A DNA stretch of 39,974 bases from UBA7960 sp964624065. GTDB taxonomy: Bacteria; Bacteroidota; Bacteroidia; Bacteroidales; UBA7960. Shown piece after piece: positions 17,569 through 25,949 of this stretch. The stretch's first letter is position 1. Each line of letters begins with the position of its first letter. Made by a program: the position numbers and the translations under genes. Location: contig CAZUWF010000021.1 of NCBI GenBank assembly GCA_964624065.1, positions 1-39,974 on the forward strand, given 5' to 3'. The notes beneath the pieces are model-generated. The model ran no database searches. It was not told the origin of the DNA and saw only the letters and a list, made by a program, of their open reading frames with translations.

Positions 17569-18588
17569 TTACCTCAAAAAGTAACTGTTTGGTTTCATTA
17601 TCCTATTGAAAACGAAAAATCGCGCGGTTGCAAGTTTTTTATTGTTAACCACTACGAAAAAAAGGTCGGGGTTAGTCTTGCCTTCTACCGTTTCCATGTA
17701 GTAGAAATCAATGGTGGTAATTTTTCCCGATTTGGCACCAACGATTATTTGCTTGAATTTTGGCCTTACCATCCTTTCAGCAAATTGTAGTGAATCTTGC
17801 CCCATCAAAAGCCTTTCGAAGTACAATTCTTTGAATGAATTCAAGAATTTATCAAGGCTAAACGAAGAAATCCTAGTTGGATCCACCCTTTGCTGGTTTG
17901 CAATTACTTCCCAGGTCTCGTTTCTAATTTCGATTTTCAAGGATTCCTTTTCGGGCAATAAGGATTGAATCTCAACCTTTTCAATATCCCCGGCCTTTAA
18001 GTCAACAATAACCGGATCGAACCAGTATGTAAGTTCGGGTGAAAAAAAACTGGATAAAGGCACTTCGCTTCCGGGCACGTGGATCAGGTAGGGCTCTTCC
18101 GAACCAACTTTCCTGGCGTAGGCCCCCGATCCTTGAAATGCAGCTCGGCCTATTTCGAATTTTAGTGCCTTACGATGAATTGGGAAAAGTATTATGGAAT
18201 TGAAAAGATTTACAAGCGATTTTTTTTCAACCACAGTAACCGTTATCCCTTCGGCGTCAAGGTTTTGGTTGACTTGATCAACATTTGATCTTGAAACCGG
18301 TTGTCTGGTTGTCAAAAGGTTGAGGGTTTGAAATAAATCCCTCAGCGAAATCTCATTTACCCCGTGTTCGTGGTTCAATGTCCAAGATCCATTATTGCGA
18401 CACTCAAGCTTGATGGGTTCTGAACCAATTGGTGACAATATAACCTTTACGATCTCACTATCCGATGAAACCCTAAAATCGTTCTTCTTTCTTGGATTGT
18501 TGAACCAATCGAAGATGAAAACGAATAAAAGCAAAAGGACGGCCGATCCAAGCAAAAGAACTTGTCTAGGTAGTTTTATCCTATCCAT
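17569..18588 (-). CDS. DUF4340 domain-containing membrane-anchored protein
   Basis: About 339 residues from the ATG at 18588; a TTG 21 bases upstream is also open. One N-terminal membrane segment (about residues 8-28) is followed by an extracytoplasmic DUF4340 region with two similar halves (IVKVILSP...EPIKLEC and IEKVEIQSL...SLKIEIRN). DUF4340 proteins usually accompany GldG-like ABC transporter genes, and gldF/gldG are about 7 kb downstream on the same strand. Function unknown; an accessory role for the Gld-type transporter is inferred. It is separated from dnaN by 189 bases without a recognisable gene. Confidence 0.7.
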   Translation of the reverse strand: MDRIKLPRQVLLLGSAVLLLLFVFIFDWFNNPRKKNDFRVSSDSEIVKVILSPIGSEPIKLECRNNGSWTLNHEHGVNEISLRDLFQTLNLLTTRQPVSRSNVDQVNQNLDAEGITVTVVEKKSLVNLFNSIILFPIHRKALKFEIGRAAFQGSGAYARKVGSEEPYLIHVPGSEVPLSSFFSPELTYWFDPVIVDLKAGDIEKVEIQSLLPEKESLKIEIRNETWEVIANQQRVDPTRISSFSLDKFLNSFKELYFERLLMGQDSLQFAERMVRPKFKQIIVGAKSGKITTIDFYYMETVEGKTNPDLFFVVVNNKKLATARFFVFNRIMKPNSYFLR

Positions 18589-18633
18589 CGTAAATATCGT
18601 TGTTGACAAGAAAAACTTATTGCCGGTCCTTCA

Positions 18634-19266
18634 CTATTCCTTTTTTCCCCTAAATTGGTAATTTTTTCCTTGGCTGCCCTTGGGTTGGAACTTCCGTTTC
18701 TTTGGCCTAGGATTCAACGGTTTTACCTCGTGGTGCGAAAGTTTAAACCCCTCCTCAAGGTTTAACTTGCCATTGGACAGGTGCATTAGATGCGAGGCAA
18801 TTTCCTCGTCGGTAACCGAGTCGCGGCTCCAGGTTAGGTATGATTTTTTCAAATGGTTGGCAATAAGCTTGATAAGGTATGTTTTTTCCTCACCGTCTTC
18901 CATTTTACATGCAACCTCGATTATTTTTTCAATATTTCTGCCATAATGCTTGAACATAATGTGGTTCTCGGCGTAGCCAAGCTTTTCGGGCTTACGCTCC
19001 AGGGTTTCGGCCGAAGGGATAGGATATGGTGAGTCCACATCGAGCTTGAAATCGGACATGATGAAAAGGTGATCCCATAGCTTGTGCTTGAAATCATTTA
19101 CATCACGCAAGTGGGGGTTCAATTGACCCATAACCTGGATTATGGCACGTGCTTGTTGATTCCTTTTTTCGCGATCTTCGATGATCAAAAGGCTTTCAAT
19201 CATTTTCTGAATGTTCCTTCCGTATTCAGAAATGCTCATCTTGGAGCGTTGGGTGTTGTACTCCAT
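18634..19266 (-). CDS. DUF4290 domain-containing protein
   Basis: 210 residues, predicted cytoplasmic and mainly helical. The repeated phrase YGRNIQKMIE / YGRNIEKIIE at about residues 15 and 108 suggests internal duplication. The C-terminal tail is very basic and glycine/lysine-rich (RPKKRKFQPKGSQGKNYQF), suggesting contact with nucleic acid. DUF4290 is essentially restricted to Bacteroidota and has no known function. It starts behind a good promoter with a leader of about 150 bases and precedes the DUF4340 gene by 45 bases. Confidence 0.85.
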   Translation of the reverse strand: MEYNTQRSKMSISEYGRNIQKMIESLLIIEDREKRNQQARAIIQVMGQLNPHLRDVNDFKHKLWDHLFIMSDFKLDVDSPYPIPSAETLERKPEKLGYAENHIMFKHYGRNIEKIIEVACKMEDGEEKTYLIKLIANHLKKSYLTWSRDSVTDEEIASHLMHLSNGKLNLEEGFKLSHHEVKPLNPRPKKRKFQPKGSQGKNYQFRGKKE

Positions 19267-19617
19267 CTATTAAAAGTGTTTAACAAAAGAAGATTTGACC
19301 TTCAAATTGAGGTGGTAAATAAAAAACTAAAACAATTAGTTTGAAAAATGTATAAACGTTGCAACTATTGCAATTTTATGTGGCCGGTAAAAGCATTTGG
19401 AGGTATGACCATTTATTCTTTGCAAAAGTAGTGTTTTTTTCGATGCTGACACAAAAAACAAAATTCGAGGATTTTTTATCAAGCCGGGGGCTAATAGGTA
19501 AACTCAAGGATAGAAGTTTGCAAAAAACTGTTGGCTAGGGTAGGGGCTTACTTGTTCCGGTTCGGTTAAGGTTTAGGTGCGGGTTGCCCAAATCAAGGTA
19601 CCAATCAAACCAAACTT
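19267..19617. other. gene-free stretch containing the DUF4290 promoter
   Basis: No plausible coding frame is seen. The right half (19460-19617) is the tail behind cvpA and lacks a hairpin with T tract on the minus strand. The left half is the long DUF4290 leader, containing short TTGCAA repeats but no structure I can support. Confidence 0.6.
19423..19454 (-). promoter_or_regulatory. promoter of the DUF4290 operon
   Basis: On the minus strand TTG (19452-19454) is followed after 21 bases by TACTTTTG (19423-19430), a full TAnnTTTG match. Confidence 0.65.
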
Positions 19618-20112
19618 TCAATTGTTGTTTTCAAAACCTAAGAATCCCATTCGAGGTAAAACCAGATCAACCAAACCGGTTACAGGTCTGTAAGTCAGGC
19701 TTTCGGTACTAATTTTTTCTGGCACGACATTGATTCCTGTGGCAGAAAGCAAAAGCAATGCAACGCCTGTAATTAGGGCAAATTTTAATCCACCCAAAAT
19801 AAGGCCGCCAATTTTGTTTATGAAGTTCATCAGCAAAATCCTTAAAACCTTTTCCATCAGGGTGGCCAATAACTTGAATAAGAAGCTAACAATGACAAAA
19901 ACCAAAACAAACACAATAATTTGAAAAGGCAATGGATTCCAATCAACCAAACCTTTTACCACCAGGCCAGCAACATCCGAAGCAATAATTGCAAGAAAAA
20001 TTCCCAAAACCAATCCTATCAATGTAGCTACTTCTTTCAATAGCCCGTTTTTGAATCCCTTGTAGGCCCCGTAGGCAACCATTGCAATTATAAATATATC
20101 GAGATGGTTCAT
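19618..20112 (-). CDS. CvpA family inner-membrane protein
   Basis: 164 residues with four predicted membrane segments and the family opening MNHLDIFIIAMVAYGAYKGF, followed by the conserved GLLKEVATLIGLVLGIFLA stretch. CvpA-family proteins are linked to colicin V production in E. coli and to envelope integrity elsewhere; the molecular role is unclear. It is the last gene of the amn-holA-EVE-cvpA run, 21 bases after the EVE gene. Confidence 0.85.
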   Translation of the reverse strand: MNHLDIFIIAMVAYGAYKGFKNGLLKEVATLIGLVLGIFLAIIASDVAGLVVKGLVDWNPLPFQIIVFVLVFVIVSFLFKLLATLMEKVLRILLMNFINKIGGLILGGLKFALITGVALLLLSATGINVVPEKISTESLTYRPVTGLVDLVLPRMGFLGFENNN

Positions 20113-20133
20113 TTGCTTATTTTTTTTGAATCC

Positions 20134-20550
20134 TCATTTTTGTTTGGTATTTCCCATCCCAACAATGGTGTCGAACTCATTTCGGGTCAACGGCATTACC
20201 GAAAGCCTCGATTGTTTAACAAGGGCAATGTTTTGTAACTTGCAGTTAGTTTTAATGGCCTCCAGCGAAACAGGTTTTCCAAGATTGGATTCGGCCACCA
20301 ATTCCACTGCCAACCAGCGTTGATCTTCGGTTGTGGGGTCGGGAAAGTGCTCCTTTGAAACCCTACAAATGCCCATCACCTTTTTTTGAGAAACACTGTG
20401 ATACATCAGCACCGTATCGCCAAGCTTCATTAATCTGAGATTGTTTCTCGCTTGGTAGTTCCTAACGCCATCCCAATTGGTCTTTCCAGTTATTAGCAAA
20501 TCTTGCCATGAAAACTCCTGGGGTTCTGTTTTTACAAGCCAGAAGTTCAT
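20134..20550 (-). CDS. EVE domain-containing protein
   Basis: 138 residues, all one EVE domain (PUA-like fold). Diagnostic features are the N-terminal MNFWLVKTEPQEFSW, then WDGVRNYQARNNLRLMKLGD and VLMYHS, the pocket thought to bind modified bases in nucleic acid. Typical EVE proteins are about 140-160 residues, so it looks complete. Its cellular role is unknown; proposed roles involve modified DNA or RNA. It sits between holA and cvpA with gaps of 34 and 21 bases and shows no link to a restriction system here. Confidence 0.9.
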   Translation of the reverse strand: MNFWLVKTEPQEFSWQDLLITGKTNWDGVRNYQARNNLRLMKLGDTVLMYHSVSQKKVMGICRVSKEHFPDPTTEDQRWLAVELVAESNLGKPVSLEAIKTNCKLQNIALVKQSRLSVMPLTRNEFDTIVGMGNTKQK

Positions 20551-20584
20551 GTTGAAAGTTTTTTGGCAAAACTACCCAATTTTT

Positions 20585-21634
20585 TTACAATTTATTAAGT
20601 ATCTTGAAGACTAACTCCAACAACAACTCACCGTGGTCGGTTGAGGCTACTCCAACGCCCTTTGATTTGAGATCGCATTGGAGCAGGTGTAAAATAACCT
20701 TTTCAATTCTTTCAGGTGGAAAGTTTCTTGCACACGGATGGTAATCCTTTAGCAGGAAAGGATGCACCCCTAGTGCGGCTGCAAGCCCCTTTTCGCTCCT
20801 ATCGGGCGAGTAATGGTAGATCATCAGTTTGGTAAAATATTGATGAAGCAAAGAAATGGTCATTACCAAAGGGTTTGCCTTTTGGTTTGCCCCGAAATAT
20901 TTGGCTATTCTAAAAGCTTTTGCGTGATCGAGCAAGCCAAGGGCTTTCTGAAGTTCAAAAACGTTGAAATCCTTGCTAATGCCTATCCTATCCTCAATAA
21001 TTTGTGGCGTAATTTCTTGCCCCTTTTCTATATCGATGAATATTTTCTGAATCTCGTTGGTAACCTTGGCAAGATCCGTTCCAAGGTAATCGGCCAGTAT
21101 CCTGGCCGCCATCTGATTTATGGTGTAGCCTTTACCCTTTACATACCTTTCTATCCAATCCGGAAGTTTGTCTTCGTAAACCCGTTTGCTCTCAAAAATA
21201 ACTCCATTTTCGGATATGAGTTTTGCAAGCTTCTTTCTTCCATCTATTGTTTTGTACTTGTGTGCAAAAACAAGAATTGTGGTATTTAGTGGTTTTTCAA
21301 TATACCTTATCAAGGCTTCGTACTCTGCGTTAAAAGTTTCTTCATCTCCTCGAGGCGAAAGATTCCTGAGGTGCTGAGCCTCTCTTACCACCACCAAATT
21401 GTATCGAGCCATCATAGGAAACCTTTTTGCAGCCGAAACTATTTCGAGCAAAGAGGCATCCCTACCGTAGAAAACACTGAAATTGAATTCGCGTTCATCA
21501 TCTGTTAGAACCTTGCTTTCCAGAAAATTACATACAACATCAATGAAAAATGGCTCTTCGCCCATCAAAAAATAAATCGGGCTAAACTTGCCCTCCCTCA
21601 TATCTTGAATCAGCCTTTCGAAAGTTACCGTCAT
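20585..21634 (-). CDS. holA: DNA polymerase III delta subunit
   Basis: 349 residues, normal HolA length. The N-terminal domain starts FSPIYFLMGEEPFFIDVVCNFLE (about residues 17-39; the Walker-A-like site is degenerate as expected for delta). The AAA-like middle contains LVVVREAQHLRNL and TILVFAHKYKTIDGRKKL, and the C-terminal collar has FELQKALGLLDHAKAFRIAKY. Delta opens the beta clamp during loading. It follows amn by 24 bases and precedes the EVE gene. Confidence 0.92.
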   Translation of the reverse strand: MTVTFERLIQDMREGKFSPIYFLMGEEPFFIDVVCNFLESKVLTDDEREFNFSVFYGRDASLLEIVSAAKRFPMMARYNLVVVREAQHLRNLSPRGDEETFNAEYEALIRYIEKPLNTTILVFAHKYKTIDGRKKLAKLISENGVIFESKRVYEDKLPDWIERYVKGKGYTINQMAARILADYLGTDLAKVTNEIQKIFIDIEKGQEITPQIIEDRIGISKDFNVFELQKALGLLDHAKAFRIAKYFGANQKANPLVMTISLLHQYFTKLMIYHYSPDRSEKGLAAALGVHPFLLKDYHPCARNFPPERIEKVILHLLQCDLKSKGVGVASTDHGELLLELVFKILNKL

Positions 21635-21658
21635 AGTTTAAGAAATAGTGAAGCTCGA

Positions 21659-22438
21659 TCAATCGTAATCAAACCTCAAGTGCTTTACCGTCAATCCATT
21701 ATTTATAAGTTCCTTGAGGGAGTCTATTCCAATTTCCAGGTGTTTTTCAACGAATCTCTTTGACACCACTTTGTCGCTTTCTTCAGTTTTTACACCCGCC
21801 GAGATCATAGGTTGGTCAGAAACCAGCAACAACGCCCCGGTTGGAATGCTATTGTAAAATCCAACAGAAAAAATTGTGGCGGTTTCCATATCTATTCCCA
21901 TTACCCTAATTTGTCTTAAATACTCCTTGAATCTTTCGTCGTGCTCCCAAACCCTACGATTGGTAGTGTATATCGTCCCAGTCCAATAATCCAGGTTATG
22001 ATTCCTGATGTTTGTGGAAACTGCCTTCTGCAAGTTGAATGACGGCAGGGCAGGAACTTCCACCGGAAAATAATCATTTGATGTGCCCTCACCCCTTATT
22101 GCAGCTATTGGAAGAATCAAATCACCAAGTTGGTTGATTTTCTTCAGCCCTCCGCACTTGCCCAAAAACAGAACCGCCTTGGGCTTCACGCTGCTCAAAA
22201 GATCCATTATGGTGGCAGCATTGGCACTGCCCATACCGAAATTTATGATGGTCATTTGGTTGTGGGTAGCCGTGGGCATAATCCTGTCAAAACCGGTAAT
22301 CTCAACCCCAAACCGCTCGGCAAATAATCTAACATACTGATTAAAATTTGTAAGCAATATATACTTGCCTATTTTTTCGGCCGGAGTACCGGTGTAGCGA
22401 TTAATCCAATTCTCAACAATTTCTTCACGAGTTTTCAT
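21659..22438 (-). CDS. amn: AMP nucleosidase, short catalytic form
   Basis: 259 residues of the nucleoside phosphorylase superfamily. The glycine-rich segments INFGMGSANAATIMDLL and VLFLGKCGGLK bind the ribose phosphate region, and MGIDMETATIFSVGF contains the purine/ribose-binding Met-Glu typical of this superfamily. The enzyme splits AMP to adenine and ribose 5-phosphate. E. coli Amn is about 480 residues with an N-terminal regulatory domain; this protein has only the catalytic domain, the usual Bacteroidota form. It heads the run with holA. I see no good promoter in the 206 bases upstream. Confidence 0.87.
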   Translation of the reverse strand: MKTREEIVENWINRYTGTPAEKIGKYILLTNFNQYVRLFAERFGVEITGFDRIMPTATHNQMTIINFGMGSANAATIMDLLSSVKPKAVLFLGKCGGLKKINQLGDLILPIAAIRGEGTSNDYFPVEVPALPSFNLQKAVSTNIRNHNLDYWTGTIYTTNRRVWEHDERFKEYLRQIRVMGIDMETATIFSVGFYNSIPTGALLLVSDQPMISAGVKTEESDKVVSKRFVEKHLEIGIDSLKELINNGLTVKHLRFDYD

Positions 22439-22645
22439 GGCAAATAGCTGATAATGAAAAATTGAAACTTAATTTAGAATATGAAATCAAAAATTGACGG
22501 TAAGGGTCGGAAGTCTAAAAATGAATCATAAAAATCGAAAATCCTAAATAACCAATTGCTACACCGGGGCTCAAGAACCAGGTTGAAAGTCGGCTAAAAT
22601 TATCCTAAATTTTTTGGCAAGTCTCATAATTTTAATGTCCTCCAA

Positions 22646-23959
22646 TTATCTGTGGTGCTCGTGAAACTTTCTCAACCGGTATTCTAGCGCCATAAATTGC
22701 ACTGGATAAACCAGCGAAACGCACACCCTTATTCCTTCGGTTCTCTCGCTGCCCGTTGTGGACAGAGAAATAGCACTTATTCCGTAGTAAACTAGTTTTT
22801 CCACGAGCTGGCTGCCAGTAAACCCCGGGTACGAAACGGTAAAGAAAAATCCATCTGCCAGTGGCTGGTCTTCGTCCTTGTCATAAACTAGCCTGAACCC
22901 ATTCTTAAGAAACATTTCCTTTATGACCTTGGCCTTCCGGGCATATTCCTTGTTGGGCTCAATAAAGTTGAAGGTGCCATCGTTGGCAGCCTTCAGCATT
23001 GCGTGCAAAGCGTATTGAGCCGAATGGGAAGTTCCAGAACTTAGGGCATAAATGGTGCCGTAAACCATTGAGTGCCCGAAATTGTCTGAATTGTAAAACC
23101 TTTTCAAGCCCTCTGCCTTGCTATTGAAAAGCTTGTTGGAGATTGCCATCATCCCAATCCGTTGACCTGCGTAACTAAATGCCTTTGAGCTGGATATGAA
23201 CAAAATGTAATTTTCGGTGTAGTTTGCCACCGTGGGTTGGTACGGTGGGATTCCTGGCTTAGAAAAGTCTTTTCGAAAATCCATTCCGAAATAGGCAAGG
23301 TCTTCAAGGCAAATCACATTGTATTTTTGAGAAAGTTCGCCAATTGTCCTGAGTTCTTTTTCGGTAAAGCAAATCCAAGAAGGATTGTTCGGATTGGAAT
23401 ACAATAAGGCTGCAATTTTTCCATTTGAAAGCTTTTCTTCAAGCTTTTCCCTTAATTTATCCCCACGGTAATCGTAAACATCAAAACTATCGAAAGGAAT
23501 CCCTTGCACCATGCACTGCTGCTTGTGTACTGGAAACCCGGGGTCTATAAACAAGATCCTATTTTTTTCGGGATACATCCTGGTAACAGTGGTAAAAGCA
23601 GCAAAGCTTCCCTGCATTGACCCAACAGTGGGGATGCATGCCTCGGGGCTAACTTCAACCCCCATGAAAAGCTCCAGAAACCTGGAAATTTCGTTTTTTA
23701 GTGGCGTGATCCCCGAAATGTTTGGATAGATGGCGGCAATTCCGCCTTTAAGGGCCTCGATCTCGGCATTTACCCCTATTTGAGCAGGCGGAAGACCAGG
23801 AATCCCCATTTCCATCCTAATGTACTTTATGCCGGTATCTGCCTCAACATTGTCAACTAATTTCTTGATTTCGCGGATGCTGGCATTTCCAACGCTTGAT
23901 AATCCGAGAAGCCTTATTTGCTCCTCAACCCTCTCAAACGGAACCGGTGTGTCATTCAT
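22646..23959 (-). CDS. class I/II aminotransferase (PLP-dependent)
   Basis: 437 residues, fold type I. Visible landmarks are YPNISGITPLKNEISRFLEL near residue 77, the substrate/PLP motif SNPNNPSW, LEDLAYFGMD with the PLP-ring Asp, and the Schiff-base Lys in SSSKAFSYAGQRIGMM, followed by the arginine-containing C-terminal domain (GIRVCVSLVYP). It transfers an amino group between an amino acid and a 2-oxo acid; the substrate cannot be told from sequence alone. It is monocistronic, with gene-free gaps of about 100 and 200 bases on either side. Confidence 0.88.
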   Translation of the reverse strand: MNDTPVPFERVEEQIRLLGLSSVGNASIREIKKLVDNVEADTGIKYIRMEMGIPGLPPAQIGVNAEIEALKGGIAAIYPNISGITPLKNEISRFLELFMGVEVSPEACIPTVGSMQGSFAAFTTVTRMYPEKNRILFIDPGFPVHKQQCMVQGIPFDSFDVYDYRGDKLREKLEEKLSNGKIAALLYSNPNNPSWICFTEKELRTIGELSQKYNVICLEDLAYFGMDFRKDFSKPGIPPYQPTVANYTENYILFISSSKAFSYAGQRIGMMAISNKLFNSKAEGLKRFYNSDNFGHSMVYGTIYALSSGTSHSAQYALHAMLKAANDGTFNFIEPNKEYARKAKVIKEMFLKNGFRLVYDKDEDQPLADGFFFTVSYPGFTGSQLVEKLVYYGISAISLSTTGSERTEGIRVCVSLVYPVQFMALEYRLRKFHEHHR

Positions 23960-24063
23960 GGTGTGGCTGTGGTTTGTTTCGAAATAAATTGAAAAACTGG
24001 GTTGTTAAAATTGCTCGTAAATTATGAAATATTGCAAAAGCCAATAAAATACATATAAAAAGC

Positions 24064-25605
24064 TCAATAGGTTATTCTTTTCCTTGGGTTGTCGTCACTA
24101 AGGTTACTTAGCCTATTAACAGCTATAACGCAAACATTGTACCTTGCCCTTTCATTCTTGGGCCTCTTTGGCAATTCGAAAAAGTCTTGCCCGGTAACGA
24201 AAATGATCCGTCCACCAGCCTTGGCTTTTCTGCTTCCAGGCTCCAAAATTACCAAATATTTATTGGCATCTGTGCCAATATTATCAGTGTGTTGGCCTTG
24301 CCAGCTAATTAAATTATTAACTATTTCTAGATTTTTCACAGGCAAGGGTCGTTGCTGCCCAAGCCATGGCATTGGCGGGGGCAATGCAGGAACTCGGTAC
24401 AATTTGCCTGACAGGCTATCTTGGAGTCCAAACAAATCACTTCTGTCTAGATGGACCATGCTGAAAAAAACGCTTCCCCTAACATTTTTCCTCTGCCTGG
24501 CAGTTTTTATTTGGTCGGACATTTCACCCGGATTTTCCCAAGTTTTGTTACTTGCATTAATCTTGTACAATGCGTGGCCTATATAAAGGTGCCTGTTTAA
24601 TGTTACGGTGTTCCACCAATCTAAAAGTGTAATGTAATTTGCTGGCAGCTCTCGGGTTGACCAATATATTTGAGGAATTATATAATCAATCCAACCCTCC
24701 CTCTCCCATAGTAGGATATCGGCGTTCAGGTCGTCGTAGCATTGCACACCGGCACGTGTATCCGAGCCTCTAGGGTCATTTGACTTATTTCGCCATACCC
24801 CGAACGGACTAACTCCAAACTTCACCCAGGGTTTAAGGTTTTTTATCGTTTCGTTAAGCCCCCTTATCACCAAATCCACATTTTGCCTCCTCCACTGTTT
24901 AAGTTCCATACCTGCGCCGTACAAACCAAAAGATTTAGAATCGATAAAAACCTCATCTTTGATTGGATAGGGATAAAAGTAATCATCAATGTGGATTCCA
25001 TTAATATCGTACCTACTTACCAGGTCCGAAACCACCTCGAAAAGGTATTGGCGCACCTGCGGGAGGCCGGGATCAAAATAATGCCTTTCGCCATACCTAA
25101 CAAGCCAATCCGGATGCTTGACCACTGCATTTGATGGATTTTTTTCTCTATTACTACCAAGGCTAGCCCTGAAAGGATTGATCCATGCATGAAGCTCGAG
25201 TCCGCGCCTATGTGCCTGCTCGATCCAAAATTGCAGTGGATCGTACATTGGTTTTGGCCCCATACCTTCCTTGCCCGACAGAAAGGCAGACCAGGGTTCT
25301 AACACGCTTGGATAAATGGCATCGGCCACGGGCCTTACCTGCAAAAAGATTGCATTAAAGCCCATAGATTTTGCTTTATCCAAAATGGTGATCGCTTCTT
25401 GCCGCTGGATCCCAGGATCGAGTCCGGGCTTTGAAGGCCAATCGATATTCATCACCGTGGCTACCCAAGCACCTCTCATTTCGAAATTAATTTGTGCCTG
25501 GGTAAGGTTTAATGTAAAAAAAGTGAGGGAAACAACAAATGTAAGCCGCCAAGAAATTGCTTTTGAAATGGTTTTTGTGCATAAGCACTGAAAATCAAGA
25601 GGCAT
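24064..25605 (-). CDS. GHL10 family glycosidase-like secreted protein
   Basis: 513 residues. A signal-peptide-like segment (about 18-40, ending TQAQ) is preceded by an unusually long, Cys-containing N-terminus. The main domain (about 42-370) is the GHL10/DUF187 TIM barrel: MRGAWVATVMNIDWPS, FNAIFLQVRPVADAIYPS, LELHAWINPFRAS, DINGIHIDDYFYP and VKFGVSPFGVWR. A C-terminal Fn3-like segment follows. Members are thought to act on peptidoglycan-type or other glycans, but activity is unproven for most. The outer or periplasmic location is inferred from the signal. Confidence 0.85.
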   Translation of the reverse strand: MPLDFQCLCTKTISKAISWRLTFVVSLTFFTLNLTQAQINFEMRGAWVATVMNIDWPSKPGLDPGIQRQEAITILDKAKSMGFNAIFLQVRPVADAIYPSVLEPWSAFLSGKEGMGPKPMYDPLQFWIEQAHRRGLELHAWINPFRASLGSNREKNPSNAVVKHPDWLVRYGERHYFDPGLPQVRQYLFEVVSDLVSRYDINGIHIDDYFYPYPIKDEVFIDSKSFGLYGAGMELKQWRRQNVDLVIRGLNETIKNLKPWVKFGVSPFGVWRNKSNDPRGSDTRAGVQCYDDLNADILLWEREGWIDYIIPQIYWSTRELPANYITLLDWWNTVTLNRHLYIGHALYKINASNKTWENPGEMSDQIKTARQRKNVRGSVFFSMVHLDRSDLFGLQDSLSGKLYRVPALPPPMPWLGQQRPLPVKNLEIVNNLISWQGQHTDNIGTDANKYLVILEPGSRKAKAGGRIIFVTGQDFFELPKRPKNERARYNVCVIAVNRLSNLSDDNPRKRITY

Positions 25606-25701
25606 ACTAGTAAATTTATTAACTCAAAACCAAACACAATGTTACAAAATATTGACACACTAATGGGGCAATTTTTTTATAAAGAATTCAATAATTAAAA
25701 T

Positions 25702-25709
25702 TACCTTTG
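25702..25709 (+). promoter_or_regulatory. -7 element of the tRNA-Arg promoter
   Basis: TACCTTTG, a full TAnnTTTG match, about 21 bases before the mature tRNA start. A TTG at the -33 spacing is not present; a T-rich stretch lies there. Confidence 0.55.
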
Positions 25710-25730
25710 CACCCCACTTAAATGCGAGCT

Positions 25731-25804
25731 GGTTCCGTAGCTCAGTTGGATAGAGCAACAGCCTTCTAAGCTGTGGGTCCCAGGTTCGAATCCTGGCGGA
25801 ATCA
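25731..25804 (+). tRNA. tRNA-Arg(TCT)
   Basis: Complete cloverleaf of 74 bases without encoded CCA. The acceptor is GGTTCCG/CGGAATC (one G-T pair), the D arm is GCTC/GAGC, and the anticodon stem is ACAGC/GCTGT with loop CTTCTAA, giving anticodon TCT, which reads AGA arginine codons. The T arm is CCAGG-TTCGAAT-CCTGG and the discriminator base is A. It is a single-gene unit with its own promoter and terminator. Confidence 0.96.
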
Positions 25805-25823
25805 CACCTAAATTTCAGTCTTC

Positions 25824-25856
25824 AACCACTTGCTTCAGGGTAGGTGGTTTTTTTAA
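25824..25856 (+). terminator. Rho-independent terminator after tRNA-Arg
   Basis: AACCACTT (25824-25831) pairs with AGGTGGTT (25842-25849), including one G-T pair, and runs into seven T residues. Confidence 0.75.
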
Positions 25857-25906
25857 AAATTTCCGACCCCGAGGCACAAACAAACAGCACCTCAAACTTT
25901 TTTTAT

Positions 25907-25914
25907 TAAGTTTG
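25907..25914 (+). promoter_or_regulatory. putative -7 element for the REC-histidine kinase gene
   Basis: TAAGTTTG matches TAnnTTTG. It forms one arm of a 7-bp perfect inverted repeat (CAAACTT at 25893-25899, AAGTTTG at 25908-25914). No -33 TTG is seen. Confidence 0.45.
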
Positions 25915-25949
25915 TGGCAAAATATTTATCAAAAAAACCTAAACCATAA

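Noticed and set aside
20134..20550. EVE gene as part of a modification-dependent defence system
   Set aside because: The neighbours are holA, amn and cvpA. No nuclease, methyltransferase or helicase of a defence type is adjacent.
20813..21289. 158-codon plus-strand frame inside holA
   Set aside because: It is antisense to the intact HolA reading frame, with no promoter or family resemblance.
24089..24586. 165-codon plus-strand frame with hydrophobic stretches inside the GHL10 gene
   Set aside because: It is the complement of a clearly coding frame; hydrophobicity is a by-product of the codon pattern on the other strand.
25893..25914. CAAACTT/AAGTTTG inverted repeat as a second terminator of the tRNA unit
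   Set aside because: The right arm coincides with a TAnnTTTG -7 element and no T tract follows; a better terminator is at 25824-25856.
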